Below the pieces are notes generated by a model, which saw only the letters and a list, made by a program, of their open reading frames with translations, was not told the DNA's origin and searched no databases. Positions 8,716 to 18,283 of a stretch of DNA of 64,000 nt are shown piece after piece (the first letter of the stretch is position 1; the number at the start of each line of letters is the position of its first letter). This DNA is from Streptomyces sp. DHE7-1 (GTDB lineage Bacteria > Actinomycetota > Actinomycetes > Streptomycetales > Streptomycetaceae): positions 6,602,001 to 6,666,000 of the forward strand of contig JACJDG010000003.1 of assembly GCA_016432725.1 (NCBI GenBank). The letters run 5' to 3'. The translations under genes were made by a program, and so were the position numbers.

Positions 8716-9369
8716 ATGCGCCTGCTCCTGGTCCGCCACGGCCAGACCCCGTCCAACGTGGACCGGCTGCTGGACACCGCCGTACCCGGCCCGGGGCTCA
8801 CACCGCTCGGCGAGCGGCAGGCCGCCGAACTGCCCCGGGCGCTCGCGGACGAGGACATCGAGGCCGTCTACGTCTCCACCCTGCTGCGCACCCGGCTCAC
8901 CGCCGCCCCGCTGGCCGCCGCCCGGGGCCTGGAGCCGATCGTCCGGGACGGCATCCGCGAGGTGACCGCGGGCGACCTGGAGATGCTCCCGGGCGGCTCC
9001 CCGGAGGGCAGTCTCTACCTGCGCACGGTGTTCGCCTGGGCCGCCGGGGACACCGCGCCGCGCATCCCCGGCGGGGAGAACGGCGAGGAGACCCTCGCCC
9101 GGTACGACACGGTGGTCGCCGAGGCCGCCGCGAGCGGCGCCGCGACCGTCGCCATGGTCAGCCATGGCGCCGCGATCCGCCTGTGGACCGCGGCCCGGGC
9201 CGGCAACGTCGACGTCGCGTTCGCCGCCGCCCGCCCCCTGCGCAACACCGGCGTCGTCGTCCTGGAGGGATCGCCGTCCGACGGGTGGAAGGCCCTGGCC
9301 TGGGAAGGCGCGGCGGTGGAGCCGGCGGACGAGAGCGGCCCGGCGGGGGAACCGGTGGACGCCGGATAA
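8716..9369 (+). CDS. Histidine phosphatase (phosphoglycerate-mutase-like)
   Basis: 217 residues, intact. The catalytic phospho-histidine motif LVRHGQT sits at residues 5-11. LRTRLTAAPLA follows, and the second catalytic histidine is in MVSHGAAIR near residue 153. These enzymes use a phosphohistidine intermediate on small phosphorylated substrates. The actual substrate is unknown, and the short C-terminal acidic tail is not informative. It is divergent from the PAP2-DGK gene, with about 100 bases between start codons. Confidence 0.88.
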   Translation: MRLLLVRHGQTPSNVDRLLDTAVPGPGLTPLGERQAAELPRALADEDIEAVYVSTLLRTRLTAAPLAAARGLEPIVRDGIREVTAGDLEMLPGGSPEGSLYLRTVFAWAAGDTAPRIPGGENGEETLARYDTVVAEAAASGAATVAMVSHGAAIRLWTAARAGNVDVAFAAARPLRNTGVVVLEGSPSDGWKALAWEGAAVEPADESGPAGEPVDAG

Positions 9370-9411
9370 CGGTTTGCCCCCGCGCCGGGGCGGCCCACAG
9401 AATGCCTCCTC

Positions 9412-11030
9412 ATGGGACATCTGGAAGCCGCGCACCTCGAGTACCACCTCCCCGACGGGAGGACGCTGCTCGGCGATGTCTCCTTCCGGGTCGGCGAGGG
9501 CGCGGCCGTCGCCCTGGTGGGCCCCAACGGCGCCGGCAAGACGACCCTGCTCCGGCTGATCTCCGGCGAGCTGAAGCCGCACGGCGGCACGGTGACCGTC
9601 AGCGGCGGTCTCGGCGTGATGCGCCAGTTCGTGGGCTCCGTACGGGACGAGACGACCGTCCGTGACCTGCTCGTCTCCGTCGCCCCGCCCCGTCTCCGCG
9701 AGGCGGCGCGGGCCGTGGACCGGGCCGAGCACGCCATCATGACCGTCGACGACGAGGCCGCCCAGCTCGGTTACGCGCAGGCCCTTTCCGACTGGGCCGA
9801 GGTTCGCGGCTACGAGGCCGAGACCCTGTGGGACATGTGCACCACCGCGGCTCTCGGCATGCCGTACGAGCGGGCCCAGTGGCGGCAGGTGCGCACCCTC
9901 TCCGGCGGCGAGCAGAAACGCCTCGTCCTGGAGGCGCTGCTGCGCGGCACCGACGAGGTGCTGCTGCTCGACGAGCCGGACAACTACCTCGACGTGCCCG
10001 GCAAGCGCTGGCTGGAGGAGCAGCTGCGGGAAACCCGCAAGACGGTGCTGTTCGTCTCCCACGACCGCGAACTCCTCGCCCGCGCCGCGGAGCGCATCGT
10101 CTCCGTGGAACCGGGCCCCGCCGGCGCCGACGCCTGGGTGCACGGCGCCGGCTTCGCCACCTACCACGAGGCACGCCGCGAGCGCTTCGCCCGCTTCGAG
10201 GAACTGCGCCGCCGCTGGGACGAGAAGCACGCCCAGCTCAAGAAGCTCGTGATCAACCTCCGGCAGGCCGCGTCCGTCAGCCACGAGATGGCCTCCCGCT
10301 ACCAGGCCGCCCAGACCAGGCTGCGCAAGTTCGAGGAGGCCGGACCGCCCCCGGAGCCGCCGCGCGAGCAGGACATCAGGATGCGTCTGAAGGGCGGCCG
10401 TACCGGGGTGCGCGCCGTCACCTGCGCGGGTCTCGAGCTGACCGGCCTGATGAAGCCGTTCGACCTCGAGGTCTTCTACGGGGAACGGGTCGCCGTGCTC
10501 GGCTCCAACGGTTCCGGCAAGTCGCACTTCCTGCGGCTCCTGGCCGGCCAGGAGGTGGCGCACACGGGGGAGTGGAAGCTCGGCGCGCGGGTCGTGCCCG
10601 GCCACTTCGCGCAGACCCACGCCCACCCCGAACTCGCGGGCGCACCCTGCTGGACATCCTGTGGAAGGAGCACGCCCAGGACCGGGGCGCGGCCATGTCC
10701 CGGCTGCGCCGCTACGAGCTGACCGGCCAGGCGGAGCAGTCGTTCGACCGGCTCTCCGGCGGCCAGCAGGCACGCTTCCAGATCCTGCTGCTGGAACTGG
10801 AGGGTGTCACCGCCCTGCTGCTCGACGAGCCCACCGACAACCTCGACCTGGAGTCCGCCGAGGCGCTCCAGGAGGGCCTGGAGGCCTTCGACGGCACCGT
10901 CCTCGCGGTCACCCACGACCGCTGGTTCGCCCGCTCCTTCGACCGGTTCCTGGTGTTCGGCAGCGACGGCCGCGTCCGCGAGACCCCCGAGCCGGTCTGG
11001 GACGAGCGCCGGGTGGAACGCGCCCGCTAG
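9412..11030 (+). CDS. ABC-F family ATPase (frame break)
   Basis: Duplicated ATP-binding cassette protein without membrane segments, about 539 residues after correction. Domain 1 has GPNGAGKTTL, the signature LSGGEQKRL and LLLDEPDNYLD. Domain 2 has GSNGSGKSHFL, LSGGQQARF and LLLDEPTDNLD. A charged linker lies between them (RRRWDEKHAQLKKL). ABC-F proteins work on the ribosome, in translation or antibiotic resistance, rather than as transporters. The frame is lost at GGG 10638-10640; with one more G it continues RTLLDILWKEHAQDRG to the stop at 11030. No antibiotic specificity can be read from the sequence. Confidence 0.9.
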
Positions 11031-11150
11031 GTCGTGTCCCCGATCTTCGCGGTCCGCGACGCCGCCCAGGGAGGCCCGGGGACCGGGATGTTCGTACAGT
11101 GGATGCAGGAACGCGAGCCGCAGACACGACACGACGAGCGGGGCACCACC

Positions 11151-11408
11151 ATGACCGGAGTCGAGCCCAGCCGACTGGACGACCAGCAGCTCATGAAGGA
11201 GCTGGAGACGATCCACCGCACGCGTCACGACACCCTGCTGTACGGCTCCAACGACGCGCTGCGGGCCCACAACGAGCGGATGGCGCAGCTCGAGGGCGAG
11301 TACCTGCGCCGCAACCCGCGCCGGCTGGTGAGCGCGGGCCGCACCCGTGAGGGCGCCCGGGAACGCGGCTGCGGCGAGGCGGTGACTCCGGGCACGTCCG
11401 GCACCTGA
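11151..11408 (+). CDS. Small conserved actinobacterial protein (DUF6158-like)
   Basis: 85 residues. The conserved core is LDDQQLMKELETIHRTRHDTLLYGSNDAL followed by RMAQLEGEYLRRNPRR and TREGARER; it is helical and highly charged. I recognise this as the small DUF6158-type protein found in many streptomycetes, with no known function. It is named from memory, so the family number is tentative. ATG 11151 precedes the conserved start (MTGVEPSRLDDQQ). A strong bidirectional hairpin follows the stop. Confidence 0.65.
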   Translation: MTGVEPSRLDDQQLMKELETIHRTRHDTLLYGSNDALRAHNERMAQLEGEYLRRNPRRLVSAGRTREGARERGCGEAVTPGTSGT

Positions 11409-11420
11409 TCGGAAAGACCC

Positions 11421-11463
11421 GTGTGGAAAGGGCCGGCCCGTGACGGGCCGGCCCTTTCCACAC
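11421..11463. terminator. Perfect 20-bp hairpin between convergent genes
   Basis: Arms 11421-11440 and 11444-11463 are perfectly complementary over 20 bp around a TGA loop. The outer part (GTGTGGAAAG) is followed by a GGCCGGCCCG core. It sits between the DUF6158-like gene and the convergent pfpI-like gene, so it can terminate both. There is no strong T-tract, as is common in Streptomyces. Confidence 0.85.
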
Positions 11464-11474
11464 GACGGACGGGG

Positions 11475-12017
11475 TCAGCCCGCCTCGCCCGCGAACACGC
11501 GCAGGAACGCGTCGCAGAACGCCTTCAGGTCGTCCGGCTTGCGGCTGGTCACCAGCTTGTTCGAGCCGTGGTCGCAGATCTTGACCTGCTCGTCCACCCA
11601 GGTGCCGCCCGCGTTGCGGATGTCCGTCCGGAGGCTGGGCCACGACGTCAGCACGCGGCCCCGCACGACGTCGGCCTCGACCAGCGTCCACGGCGCGTGA
11701 CAGATCGCGGCCACCGGCCTGCCCTGCTCGAAGAACTCCCTCACGAACCCGACGGCCTTCTCGTCCATCCGCAGGAAGTCGGGATTGGCGACCCCGCCGG
11801 GCAGCACGAGGGCGCCGAACCCGGCGGCCGACGTCTCACCCACCACCTCGTCCACGGGGAACGTGTCCGCCTTGTCGAGATGGTTGAACGCCTGGATCTT
11901 GCCGGACGCGGTCGACACCAGCACCGGCTCGTGCCCGGCGTCGGAGGCGGCCTTCCACGGGTCGGTCAGTTCGATCTGCTCGACGCCCTCGGGGGCCACC
12001 AGAAACGCGATTCGCAT
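11475..12017 (-). CDS. DJ-1/PfpI family protease/deglycase-like protein
   Basis: 180 residues, intact. The nucleophile elbow is AICHAPWTLVEA, with the catalytic Cys near residue 107. The family opening MRIAFLVAPEGVEQIEL and a conserved LPGGVANPDFLRM block precede it. The PfpI/YhbO/DJ-1 branch is linked to stress response and to repair of glycated proteins or peptidase activity. In actinomycetes the exact reaction is unproven. It ends in the shared terminator at 11421-11463. Confidence 0.9.
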   Translation of the reverse strand: MRIAFLVAPEGVEQIELTDPWKAASDAGHEPVLVSTASGKIQAFNHLDKADTFPVDEVVGETSAAGFGALVLPGGVANPDFLRMDEKAVGFVREFFEQGRPVAAICHAPWTLVEADVVRGRVLTSWPSLRTDIRNAGGTWVDEQVKICDHGSNKLVTSRKPDDLKAFCDAFLRVFAGEAG

Positions 12018-12103
12018 GCTCTCTCACTTTCCTTCCACTGCGCGCGGAACGGTCTTCGGGGCCCGGGCGCGCCGTCTGCCCACTCCGGCCGCCCGGGTCC
12101 GGC

Positions 12104-12481
12104 TCACGCGCCGCCCACCAGCGCCTTGGCCAGTTGCTGCACGTTCTCGTAACGGTTCGAACGGGTCAGCCCCGCCACCGCGTCGACCAGCGCGCCGGGG
12201 GCGTTGCGGCGGCGCAGTGCCCGGGCCAGCTCGCCCGCGTTGGCCGGGAAGGAGTGCCGCCCCAGGTGCCGCGCCAGCTCCAGCCGCACCTTCCCCAGCG
12301 ACGCGCCCGCCTGCCCCGGCGCCACGGGTCCGGCCCACACCTCCGGGTCGTCGTCCGCGGTGGGCTCCGGGTCGTGCCACTCCTCGGCGCGCGTCGGGTG
12401 CCCGGACCTGAGCAGGCCCTGCAGTTCGTGCTTCATCTCGTCGTCCCGGTGGACGCTCAGCCGGTCGCTGCCTCGCTGCAT
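12104..12481 (-). CDS. DUF2795-containing protein
   Basis: 125 residues. ATG 12481 is preferred to the longer frame because CTGGAGGGAG lies just upstream on the minus strand. The N-terminal half is polar and acidic (EEWHDPEPTADDDPEVW). The C-terminal 55 residues form the DUF2795 helical domain (LELARHLGRHSFPANAGEL, then RSNRYENVQQLAKALVGG). The domain is common in actinomycetes and its function is unknown. It is transcribed away from the secreted Gln-rich protein. Confidence 0.75.
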   Translation of the reverse strand: MQRGSDRLSVHRDDEMKHELQGLLRSGHPTRAEEWHDPEPTADDDPEVWAGPVAPGQAGASLGKVRLELARHLGRHSFPANAGELARALRRRNAPGALVDAVAGLTRSNRYENVQQLAKALVGGA

Positions 12482-12885
12482 GTTCTCCCTCCAGAGGGTC
12501 GAAGGTCCGCACCGCGTACCCGCCGGCCGCCGGCCGACACGGGCTTCCCGGCATCCGTCCGCCGCCGCACCCGGCGGCTTCCTCCCGCCGGGCGGGAACT
12601 CCCGCACCTTTGACGTCAGCCTCCGTTCGATCGTCGATCCCCGGTCGGCGTCGCCCCTGGGATCGACTGGGCCATGGCTCTCCGAGTGACCTGCGGGGGC
12701 GCCGAAAACCTGCCCGGGCCGGGGATCGGGGTACGGCGGGACGGTGTCACCCGCCCGGCGGTCCGTGTCCCGCGAATGGGGTCCGGCCGCGCGCGGTGCG
12801 GCGCCGGGCGGGCTCTGATGGCAGTCGAGGGCACCGGCCGTGCCCCGCCGACCGTCGACCGCCGTCTCGCCGAGGAGCCGCTCCC
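12482..12885. other. Divergent intergenic region, no gene seen
   Basis: About 400 bases between the DUF2795 gene (minus) and the secreted Gln-rich gene (plus). Frames crossing it look like shadow frames with Arg/Pro-rich translations. It must hold both promoters, but I see no convincing -35/-10 pair, operator palindrome or RNA gene. Confidence 0.5.
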
Positions 12886-13572
12886 ATGCGCCGCACCGCC
12901 CGTGCCCTGTCCGTCGCCGTCCTGGCCGGCGCCGCGCTCGTCATACCCGGGCACGCCGCGTTCGCGGACCCCGGAGCCGGGAGAGCCCCGGCGCCGTGCG
13001 TCCCGAGGCCCCGGCCACCGTGCCCGGCCCGGTGACGGTGCCCGCGCCCTGCGACGGCACCGGTGCGGGTGCCGTACCCCAGGACGGGTGCGCTTCGGGG
13101 GAGGTGCGGCAGACCCCGGCGCCGCAGCAGGGGTTGGGGCAGACGCAACAGCAGACGCAGGAACCGGGGGACGGGGGACGCAGGGGATGCCCAGGGGCAG
13201 TGGGACCAGCAGCAGGGGCAGGGCGAGGGAGACGGGCTGTGGCAGGAACAGGGCCAGGGGGAGGGCCAGGACCAGTGGCAGAGCCAGACCCCGGGCCAGG
13301 ACCAGAACCAGAACCAAGGTCGGGGTCAGGGCCAGGAGCAGGGATGTGAGGAGGGCGGATCCTGCGAGGACGGCGGCGCGGACGGCTGCCGCGCCTCGGG
13401 AGGGGACGACGACTGCACGCCCGCGCACGTGGAGCACGGGGTGGAGGCGGGACAGGGCGGCGCCTTCGAGGGCTCGGTCCCGGCCCTGGTCGCCGGGGGT
13501 GTGCTGATCGCCGCCGCCTGCGCGGGCGCGGGCTACCGGATCCTCGGCCGCCGGCGGGCCGCGGGCGGCTGA
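12886..13572 (+). CDS. Secreted, membrane-anchored Gln/Gly-rich protein (frame breaks)
   Basis: A Sec signal peptide (MRRTARALSVAVLAGAALVIPG, cut near AFA-DP) is followed by a Pro/Ala-rich region with paired cysteines. A long low-complexity stretch comes next (QGQGEGDGLWQEQGQGEGQ, DQNQNQGRGQGQEQG), then a Cys-rich acidic segment. It ends with a membrane helix (ALVAGGVLIAAACAGAGY) and a basic tail. This layout is that of a cell-envelope protein anchored at its C-terminus; no LPxTG motif is seen. The frame changes at GGG 12979-12981 and again in the G-rich stretch 13166-13182, where the number of missing or extra Gs is ambiguous. Function unknown. Confidence 0.7.
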
Positions 13573-13808
13573 CGCCGGGCCGGCCCGGCACCGTGGCGGG
13601 AACGACCGCGATCACCGCCCATGGCGGGGCGCCCGGCGGGTACACACCCCTCCGAGGGCACCGACGAGGGGCACCGGAAGCACCGGCCGCACGTCCCGCA
13701 CCACCGGGAGCGCCGAAGCGGCCGGGAAGCCAGTGGTGACGGCCGGGCCGAGGAGAGCACGGACCGGAACGGGACGGCGGACGGCACCACGACAGCGCGG
13801 AGGCGGAC

Positions 13809-15064
13809 ATGCGGCGGACCGACCAGGAGGGACACGGCCCCGTCCGCTACGGGCCCCCGCTGCCCGGCGACGGCCTGCCCGTCCTCCCAGAACTCGCCGC
13901 CGTCCTCGCCGCCGCGGCGTGCCGTGCCGAGGCCCAGCCGCTCGGCGGTTCCCCCGCCCTGCTGGAGGCGGCCTGCGGCTACTGGACCCGGCGCGGACTG
14001 CCCTGCGTGCCCTACCGGGTGGCCGCGGGACCCGGTGCCCCCGCCCTGCTGCTCGCCGTGACCGCCGCGCTGGCCGGGGACGGCGGCGACGTGCTGGTGC
14101 CCCGCCCTGCGCCGCATGGTGGGCGCCCTACGCCCGGCTGCTCGGCAGACCCGTCTTCCACGTGCCGACCCCGCCCGAGAGCGGCGGCGTCCCCGACCCC
14201 TACGCCCTGCTGGAGACCGTCCGCCGGGTCCGTGCCGAGGGCGGTGAGCCCCGGCTGCTGGTGCTGTCCGTCGCCGACGACCCCACGGCCACCGTCGCCC
14301 CGCCCGAACTGCTGCACGAGACCGTCGAGGCGGCCGTCGCCGAGGGCCTGCACCTGGTCAGCGACGAGACGTGGCGCGACACCCTGCACGACCCGCACGG
14401 CACCGTCCTGCTCAGTCCCGCCGAGATGCTGCCCGAGCGGGTCACCGTCGTCACCGACCTGGCCGGCGCCCTGCTGCCGCCGGGCTGGCCCGCCGCCGTC
14501 GCGCGCGTGCCCCCCGGCGCGGCGGGGGAGCGGCTCCACGCGCGCGTGCTCGACGTCCTCACCGCCCTGGACGCCCGGGTCGCCACGCCCGTCGCCGCCG
14601 CGGCCGGATACGCCCTCGACGAGCCCGCGCCCGTCGCCGAGCGCCGCGAGGCCGCCGTACGCCTGCACGCGCGCGTGGCCGCCGCCGCGCACTCCGCGGT
14701 CGTCGCGGCCGGTGCGCTCGCCCGGCCGCCGCAGGCCGGCCGCCACCTGTACGCCGATCTCGCGCCGCTGGCCGGGGCGCTCGCCCGCCAGGGTGTGACG
14801 GACGCGCAGGAACTCGAGGACTTCCTGACCGCCCGGCTCGGCATGCCCGCGCCCGGCGGCCACCGCTTCGGCGACGGCCTCGGCGAGCTGCGGGTCCGGC
14901 TCGCCACCGGGTCCCTGCTGGGCGGCACGGACGAGGAACGCACGGAATCCCTCACGTCACCCTCGCCGTTGGAACTGCCACACGTGCACCGCGCGTTGAT
15001 CTCCTTGAGGTCGGCCTTCGACGGCCTCCGCGACGACGCTCAGCGACGGGAGCCTCCTCGATGA
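13809..15064 (+). CDS. Aminotransferase-like (class I/II fold) protein without lysine (frame break)
   Basis: About 418 residues after restoring one C at CCC 14105-14107. The layout resembles a PLP-dependent class I/II aminotransferase: VLVPRPCAAWWAPYARLLGRP in the substrate/cofactor region, LHLVSDETWRDTL where the PLP-binding Asp block sits, and VVTDLAGALLPPGWPAAVA where the Schiff-base lysine (SxxK...PGxRxG) is expected. No lysine is present there, or anywhere in the translated protein, so classical transaminase chemistry is not possible. GGAGG lies just upstream of ATG 13809. Its stop overlaps the metallohydrolase start, so the two are translationally coupled. Confidence 0.68.
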
Positions 15065-16217
15065 CGCAGCAGACGCATGAGCCCGGGTCCACCGCCACGA
15101 CGTCCACGACGACCGCCACCTCCACGACCACCTCGGCCGCCACGCCCACGACGGTCACGCCGGCCTCCAGGGCCGCCCCGGCCGCCCCGGCCGCGGCGGA
15201 GCCGGAGAGCGGCCCGGCCGGGGCCCGCACCCCGCTCGCGCCTCCGTTCCCGCCGCTGGCCGAACCCCGCCCGCTGGGCGAGCACCGGGTGTGGCCGCGC
15301 ACCTTCCACGACCGGCTCACCGCGCCCCTGCCCGGCTTCAAGGCCCTCGCCCGCTTCGCCCGCGAGGGCTCCGTGCGGCCCGGACCGGAGGGCCTCGCCG
15401 ACATCCCGCGGGTCCCGTACGCCCCGGGCCCGCTGCCGAGCGTGGGCACCGGCACCCTCGCCGTCACCTGGGCGGGACACGCGAGCTGGATCGTCCGGGT
15501 CGGCGGGCTGACCGTCCTGACCGACCCGGTCTGGTCCCGCCGCATCCTCGGCACCCCGGCCCGCATCACCCCCGTCGGCGTCCCCTGGGAGAGCCTGCGG
15601 CGCGTCGACGCGGTCGTCATCAGCCACAACCACTACGACCACCTGGACGCGCCCACCCTGAGCCGGCTCCCGCGCGACACCCCGGTGTTCGCCCCGCCGG
15701 TCTCGGCCGCTGGTTCCTGCGCCGCCGGTTCACCCGCGTCACCGAGCTGGACTGGTGGGAGGGTGCCGAACTGTCCGGCGTCCGCTTCGACTTCGTGCCC
15801 GCACACCACTGGTCCAAGCGCACCCTCACCGACACCTGCCACAGCCTCTGGGGCGGCTGGGTCCTGACCGACCCCGACGGACAGCGCCTCTACTTCGCCG
15901 GCGACACCGGCTACGGCCACTGGTTCTCCCGCATAGGCCGCCGCTACCCGGGGATCGACCTCGCCCTCATGCCCATCGGCGCCTACGACCCCCGCTGGTG
16001 GCTCAGCGACGTCCACTGCGACCCGGAGGAGGCGGTACGGGCCACCCTGGACCTGGGGGCGCGCAGGATGGCCCCGATGCACTGGGGCACGTTCGTGCTG
16101 TCGGCCGAGCCGGTCCTGGAGCCGCTGACCCGGGTGCGGACGGCCTGGGAGAAGGCGGGCCTGACGCGCGAGGACCTGTGGGACCTCCCGGTGGGAGGCT
16201 CGCGCGTGCTCGAGTGA
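15061..16217 (+). CDS. Metallo-beta-lactamase-fold hydrolase with Thr-rich N-terminus (frame break)
   Basis: About 385 residues after correction. Residues 1-60 are Thr/Ala/Pro-rich and unstructured. The MBL fold follows: VTWAGHASWIV, LTDPVWSRRI, the metal motif SHNHYDHLD, then YFAGDTGYG and MPIGAYDPRWW. The last His-containing block is APMHWGTF. The arrangement is that of the NAPE-PLD/RomA-like branch, which hydrolyses phosphoester or lactone substrates. The true substrate is unknown. The frame breaks at CCCC 15692-15695; five Cs give FAPAGLGRWFLRRRF. ATG 15061 overlaps the stop of the aminotransferase-like gene. Confidence 0.85.
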
Positions 16218-16235
16218 ACCGGATCCCGCGCGAAG

Positions 16236-16879
16236 CTACCGCTCGCCCCCGCGAAGACGCCGCACGGCACTCGGCGCGGCGCTGACCATCACGGTCAGCG
16301 CCACCGCCGCGGCCACCCCTTCCCAGGGCTCCGGGAACAGGGAGCCACCCAGGATCCCGATCACCTGGTACGTCAGCGCCCACGCCAGACAGGCCGGCAG
16401 GTTGCCCCGGGAGAACCGCCGCAGCGGCCACTCGGCCAGCAGGCAGGCGAGCATCACCGGTATCCGCCCCGCGGGCACGAGCCGCGACAGCACCAGCACG
16501 GCGACCCCGTGCTCGGCCAGCTTCCCCTGCGCCTGTTCGAGGCGCTCCTCGGGGCCCGCGACCGGATCGCCTCCAGCCAGCGCGAGCCGTTCTTCGACCT
16601 CAGCCCGCGCCGGCCCAGCCAGTACAGCGCCGCGTCCCCCATGAAGGCCGCGAGGGAGGCCGTGACGAACACCAGCAGCAGCGAGAACGGCGCCGTCTGA
16701 TGGAACGCCACCACCGCCGCCGTGCTCACCAGGGCACCGGTCGGCACCACCGGGACCAGCGCCCCGATCAGTACGAGCAGGAACAGCGACGGATAGCCGA
16801 GCGCCTGCTGCGTGGACTCCGGCGGCACGGACCGTGCCGACGCGGCGGCCAGCGTGACCGCGCCCGGCAGCCATCTCAC
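16236..16879 (-). CDS. DedA-family membrane protein (frame break)
   Basis: About 214 residues after correction. Hydrophobic helices include YPSLFLLVLIGALVPVVPTGALV, SLLLVFVTASLAAFMGDAALY and WALTYQVIGILGG. The DedA signature region reads GDAALYWLGRRG, then AVLVLSRLVPAGRIPVML. DedA proteins act in membrane lipid translocation and envelope homeostasis. The frame is lost at GGGG 16551-16554 on the plus strand; one more base gives RAPEERLEQAQGKLAEHG. Its start overlaps the stop of the upstream MBL-fold gene, so the two form an operon. Confidence 0.85.
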
Positions 16880-17666
16880 CGCGCGACCTCCAGCCGCACC
16901 CGCTCCCCGTGCCCCAGCTTGTGCACGGTCACCTCCGGGGCGGTCTCGGCCGCCAGGCGCACGAACTCGTCACCCGGCGCGTGGAATTCGTGCGGGCGCA
17001 CGGCGTCCATGCCGATCGGCCAGTACGTCCCGTAGTGCACCGGCACCGCGGCACGCGGCGCCAGCCAGGCCAGCGCCCGGGCCGCCCGCCCCGCGTCCAG
17101 GTGCCCCGCCCCGAGGAACGGCCCCCAGCCGCCCACCGGCAGCAGCGCCAGATCCACCGGACCCACCTGCTCCGCCATGTCGTCGAACAGCCCGGTGTCC
17201 CCGGCGAAGTAGGTCCGCGCCTCGCCCGTGACGACGTACCCGAGCGCCGGCGAGCGGTGCGGACCGACCGGCAGCCGGCGCCCGTCGTGCCGCGCGGGCA
17301 CCACCCGCACCAGCAGGTCCCCGATCCGCACCTCGTCCCCGGGCGCCACCTCGGTGATCCGCAGCCCCCGTAGCCGGCGCAGTCCGGGTACCGCCCGGGG
17401 TGCGCCCCGGGGCACGAGCAGGCGCGTGCCCGGGGGAGCGCGGCCAGCGAGGGCGGGTGCAGATGGTCGGCGTGCAGATGGGACACCAGCGCCAGGTCCG
17501 CGCGGTGGGCCTCGGCGGGGGGCACCGCGCCCCGGCGGCGGCGCAGATGAGCCAGCCGGGTGGCGAACAGAGGATCGGTGATCACGCGTATGTTCGAATC
17601 CTCGAGTGTGCAGGTGGCGTGCCCCCACCAGGTGATCTCCACCGGCACCTCCTTCGCCTCCTTCAC
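16876..17666 (-). CDS. Metallo-beta-lactamase-fold hydrolase (UlaG-like; frame break)
   Basis: About 263 residues after correction. Motifs in order are TWWGHATCTLE, VITDPLFATRL, the metal-binding SHLHADHLHP, YFAGDTGLFDD, LLPVGGWG and VPVHYGTYWP. This is the UlaG/L-ascorbate-6-phosphate lactonase-like branch. Many actinobacterial members are general metal-dependent hydrolases of unknown substrate. The frame breaks at CCC 17429-17431 on the plus strand. It is the first gene of a two-gene operon with the DedA protein and is separate from the MBL-fold gene at 15061. Confidence 0.85.
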
Positions 17667-17732
17667 GCGACTCCCCGAAGCCTACGGGCAGGAGTAGGGT
17701 CGCTCGCGAAACCCGGAGGTGAGGGGGACGCC

Positions 17733-18164
17733 ATGGGACAGTTACGGGGTGCCTCCGGCGGGGTCGCGCCGGTGCGGGTCACCGCCATCGCGAGCCTGAC
17801 GCCCCTGGAGGAACTGGAGGCGGACCCCTTCCTGGTGGACTCCCGCAGCCAGCACGCGATGTGCGCCCGCTGGGCGGCGGAGCGCGGTTACGTCGTCGCG
17901 CGGGAACTTCTCGTCGGCGGGCTGCGTTTCGACCATTGCGCGCTGTGGGACGGTGTGCGGCCCGGCGTGGACGTGTTCGTCGCACCCAGTCGGCGCGTGC
18001 TGGAGCGCGCCCTCTCCTCCGTGGAGGAGTTCACCGCCGAGTGCGCGCGGCGCGGGGTGCGCGTGGAGACGGTGGGGCGGGCCGAGCCGTCCTACGACGC
18101 GCAGATGAAGGCACGGGTGCACCGCAGGCTGTCGATGCCGACGGCCGGCTACGACGGACGCTGA
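17733..18164 (+). CDS. Hypothetical protein with resolvase-like fold features
   Basis: 143 residues, intact, from ATG 17733 after a GGAGGTGAGGGGG region. The stretch VDSRSQHAMCARWAAERGYVV, then DVFVAPSRRVLERALSSVEEF and CARRGVRVETVG, recalls the N-terminal domain of serine resolvases (a cysteine-preceded helix, then a sheet and a helical linker). However, the catalytic serine motif is absent and the protein is too short for a recombinase. I can support only a degenerate resolvase-like domain protein. It stands alone, divergent from the MBL/DedA operon. Confidence 0.6.
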   Translation: MGQLRGASGGVAPVRVTAIASLTPLEELEADPFLVDSRSQHAMCARWAAERGYVVARELLVGGLRFDHCALWDGVRPGVDVFVAPSRRVLERALSSVEEFTAECARRGVRVETVGRAEPSYDAQMKARVHRRLSMPTAGYDGR

Positions 18165-18283
18165 CGGCCCCGGCGCCGGCACCGTTCTCCCGGTGCGGCG
18201 CCCCGTCCGGAAGCAACCGGCCCGGTGTGACAAGGTGGGAGCCGGGGCCCGGTCGGACGGTCGAACGGGGCGGGACGTGAGGT

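Noticed and set aside
12886..13572. Gln/Gly-rich secreted protein as a chaplin or sortase substrate
   Set aside because: No chaplin repeat and no LPxTG motif; the Gln/Gly repeats and C-terminal helix only support a generic envelope protein.
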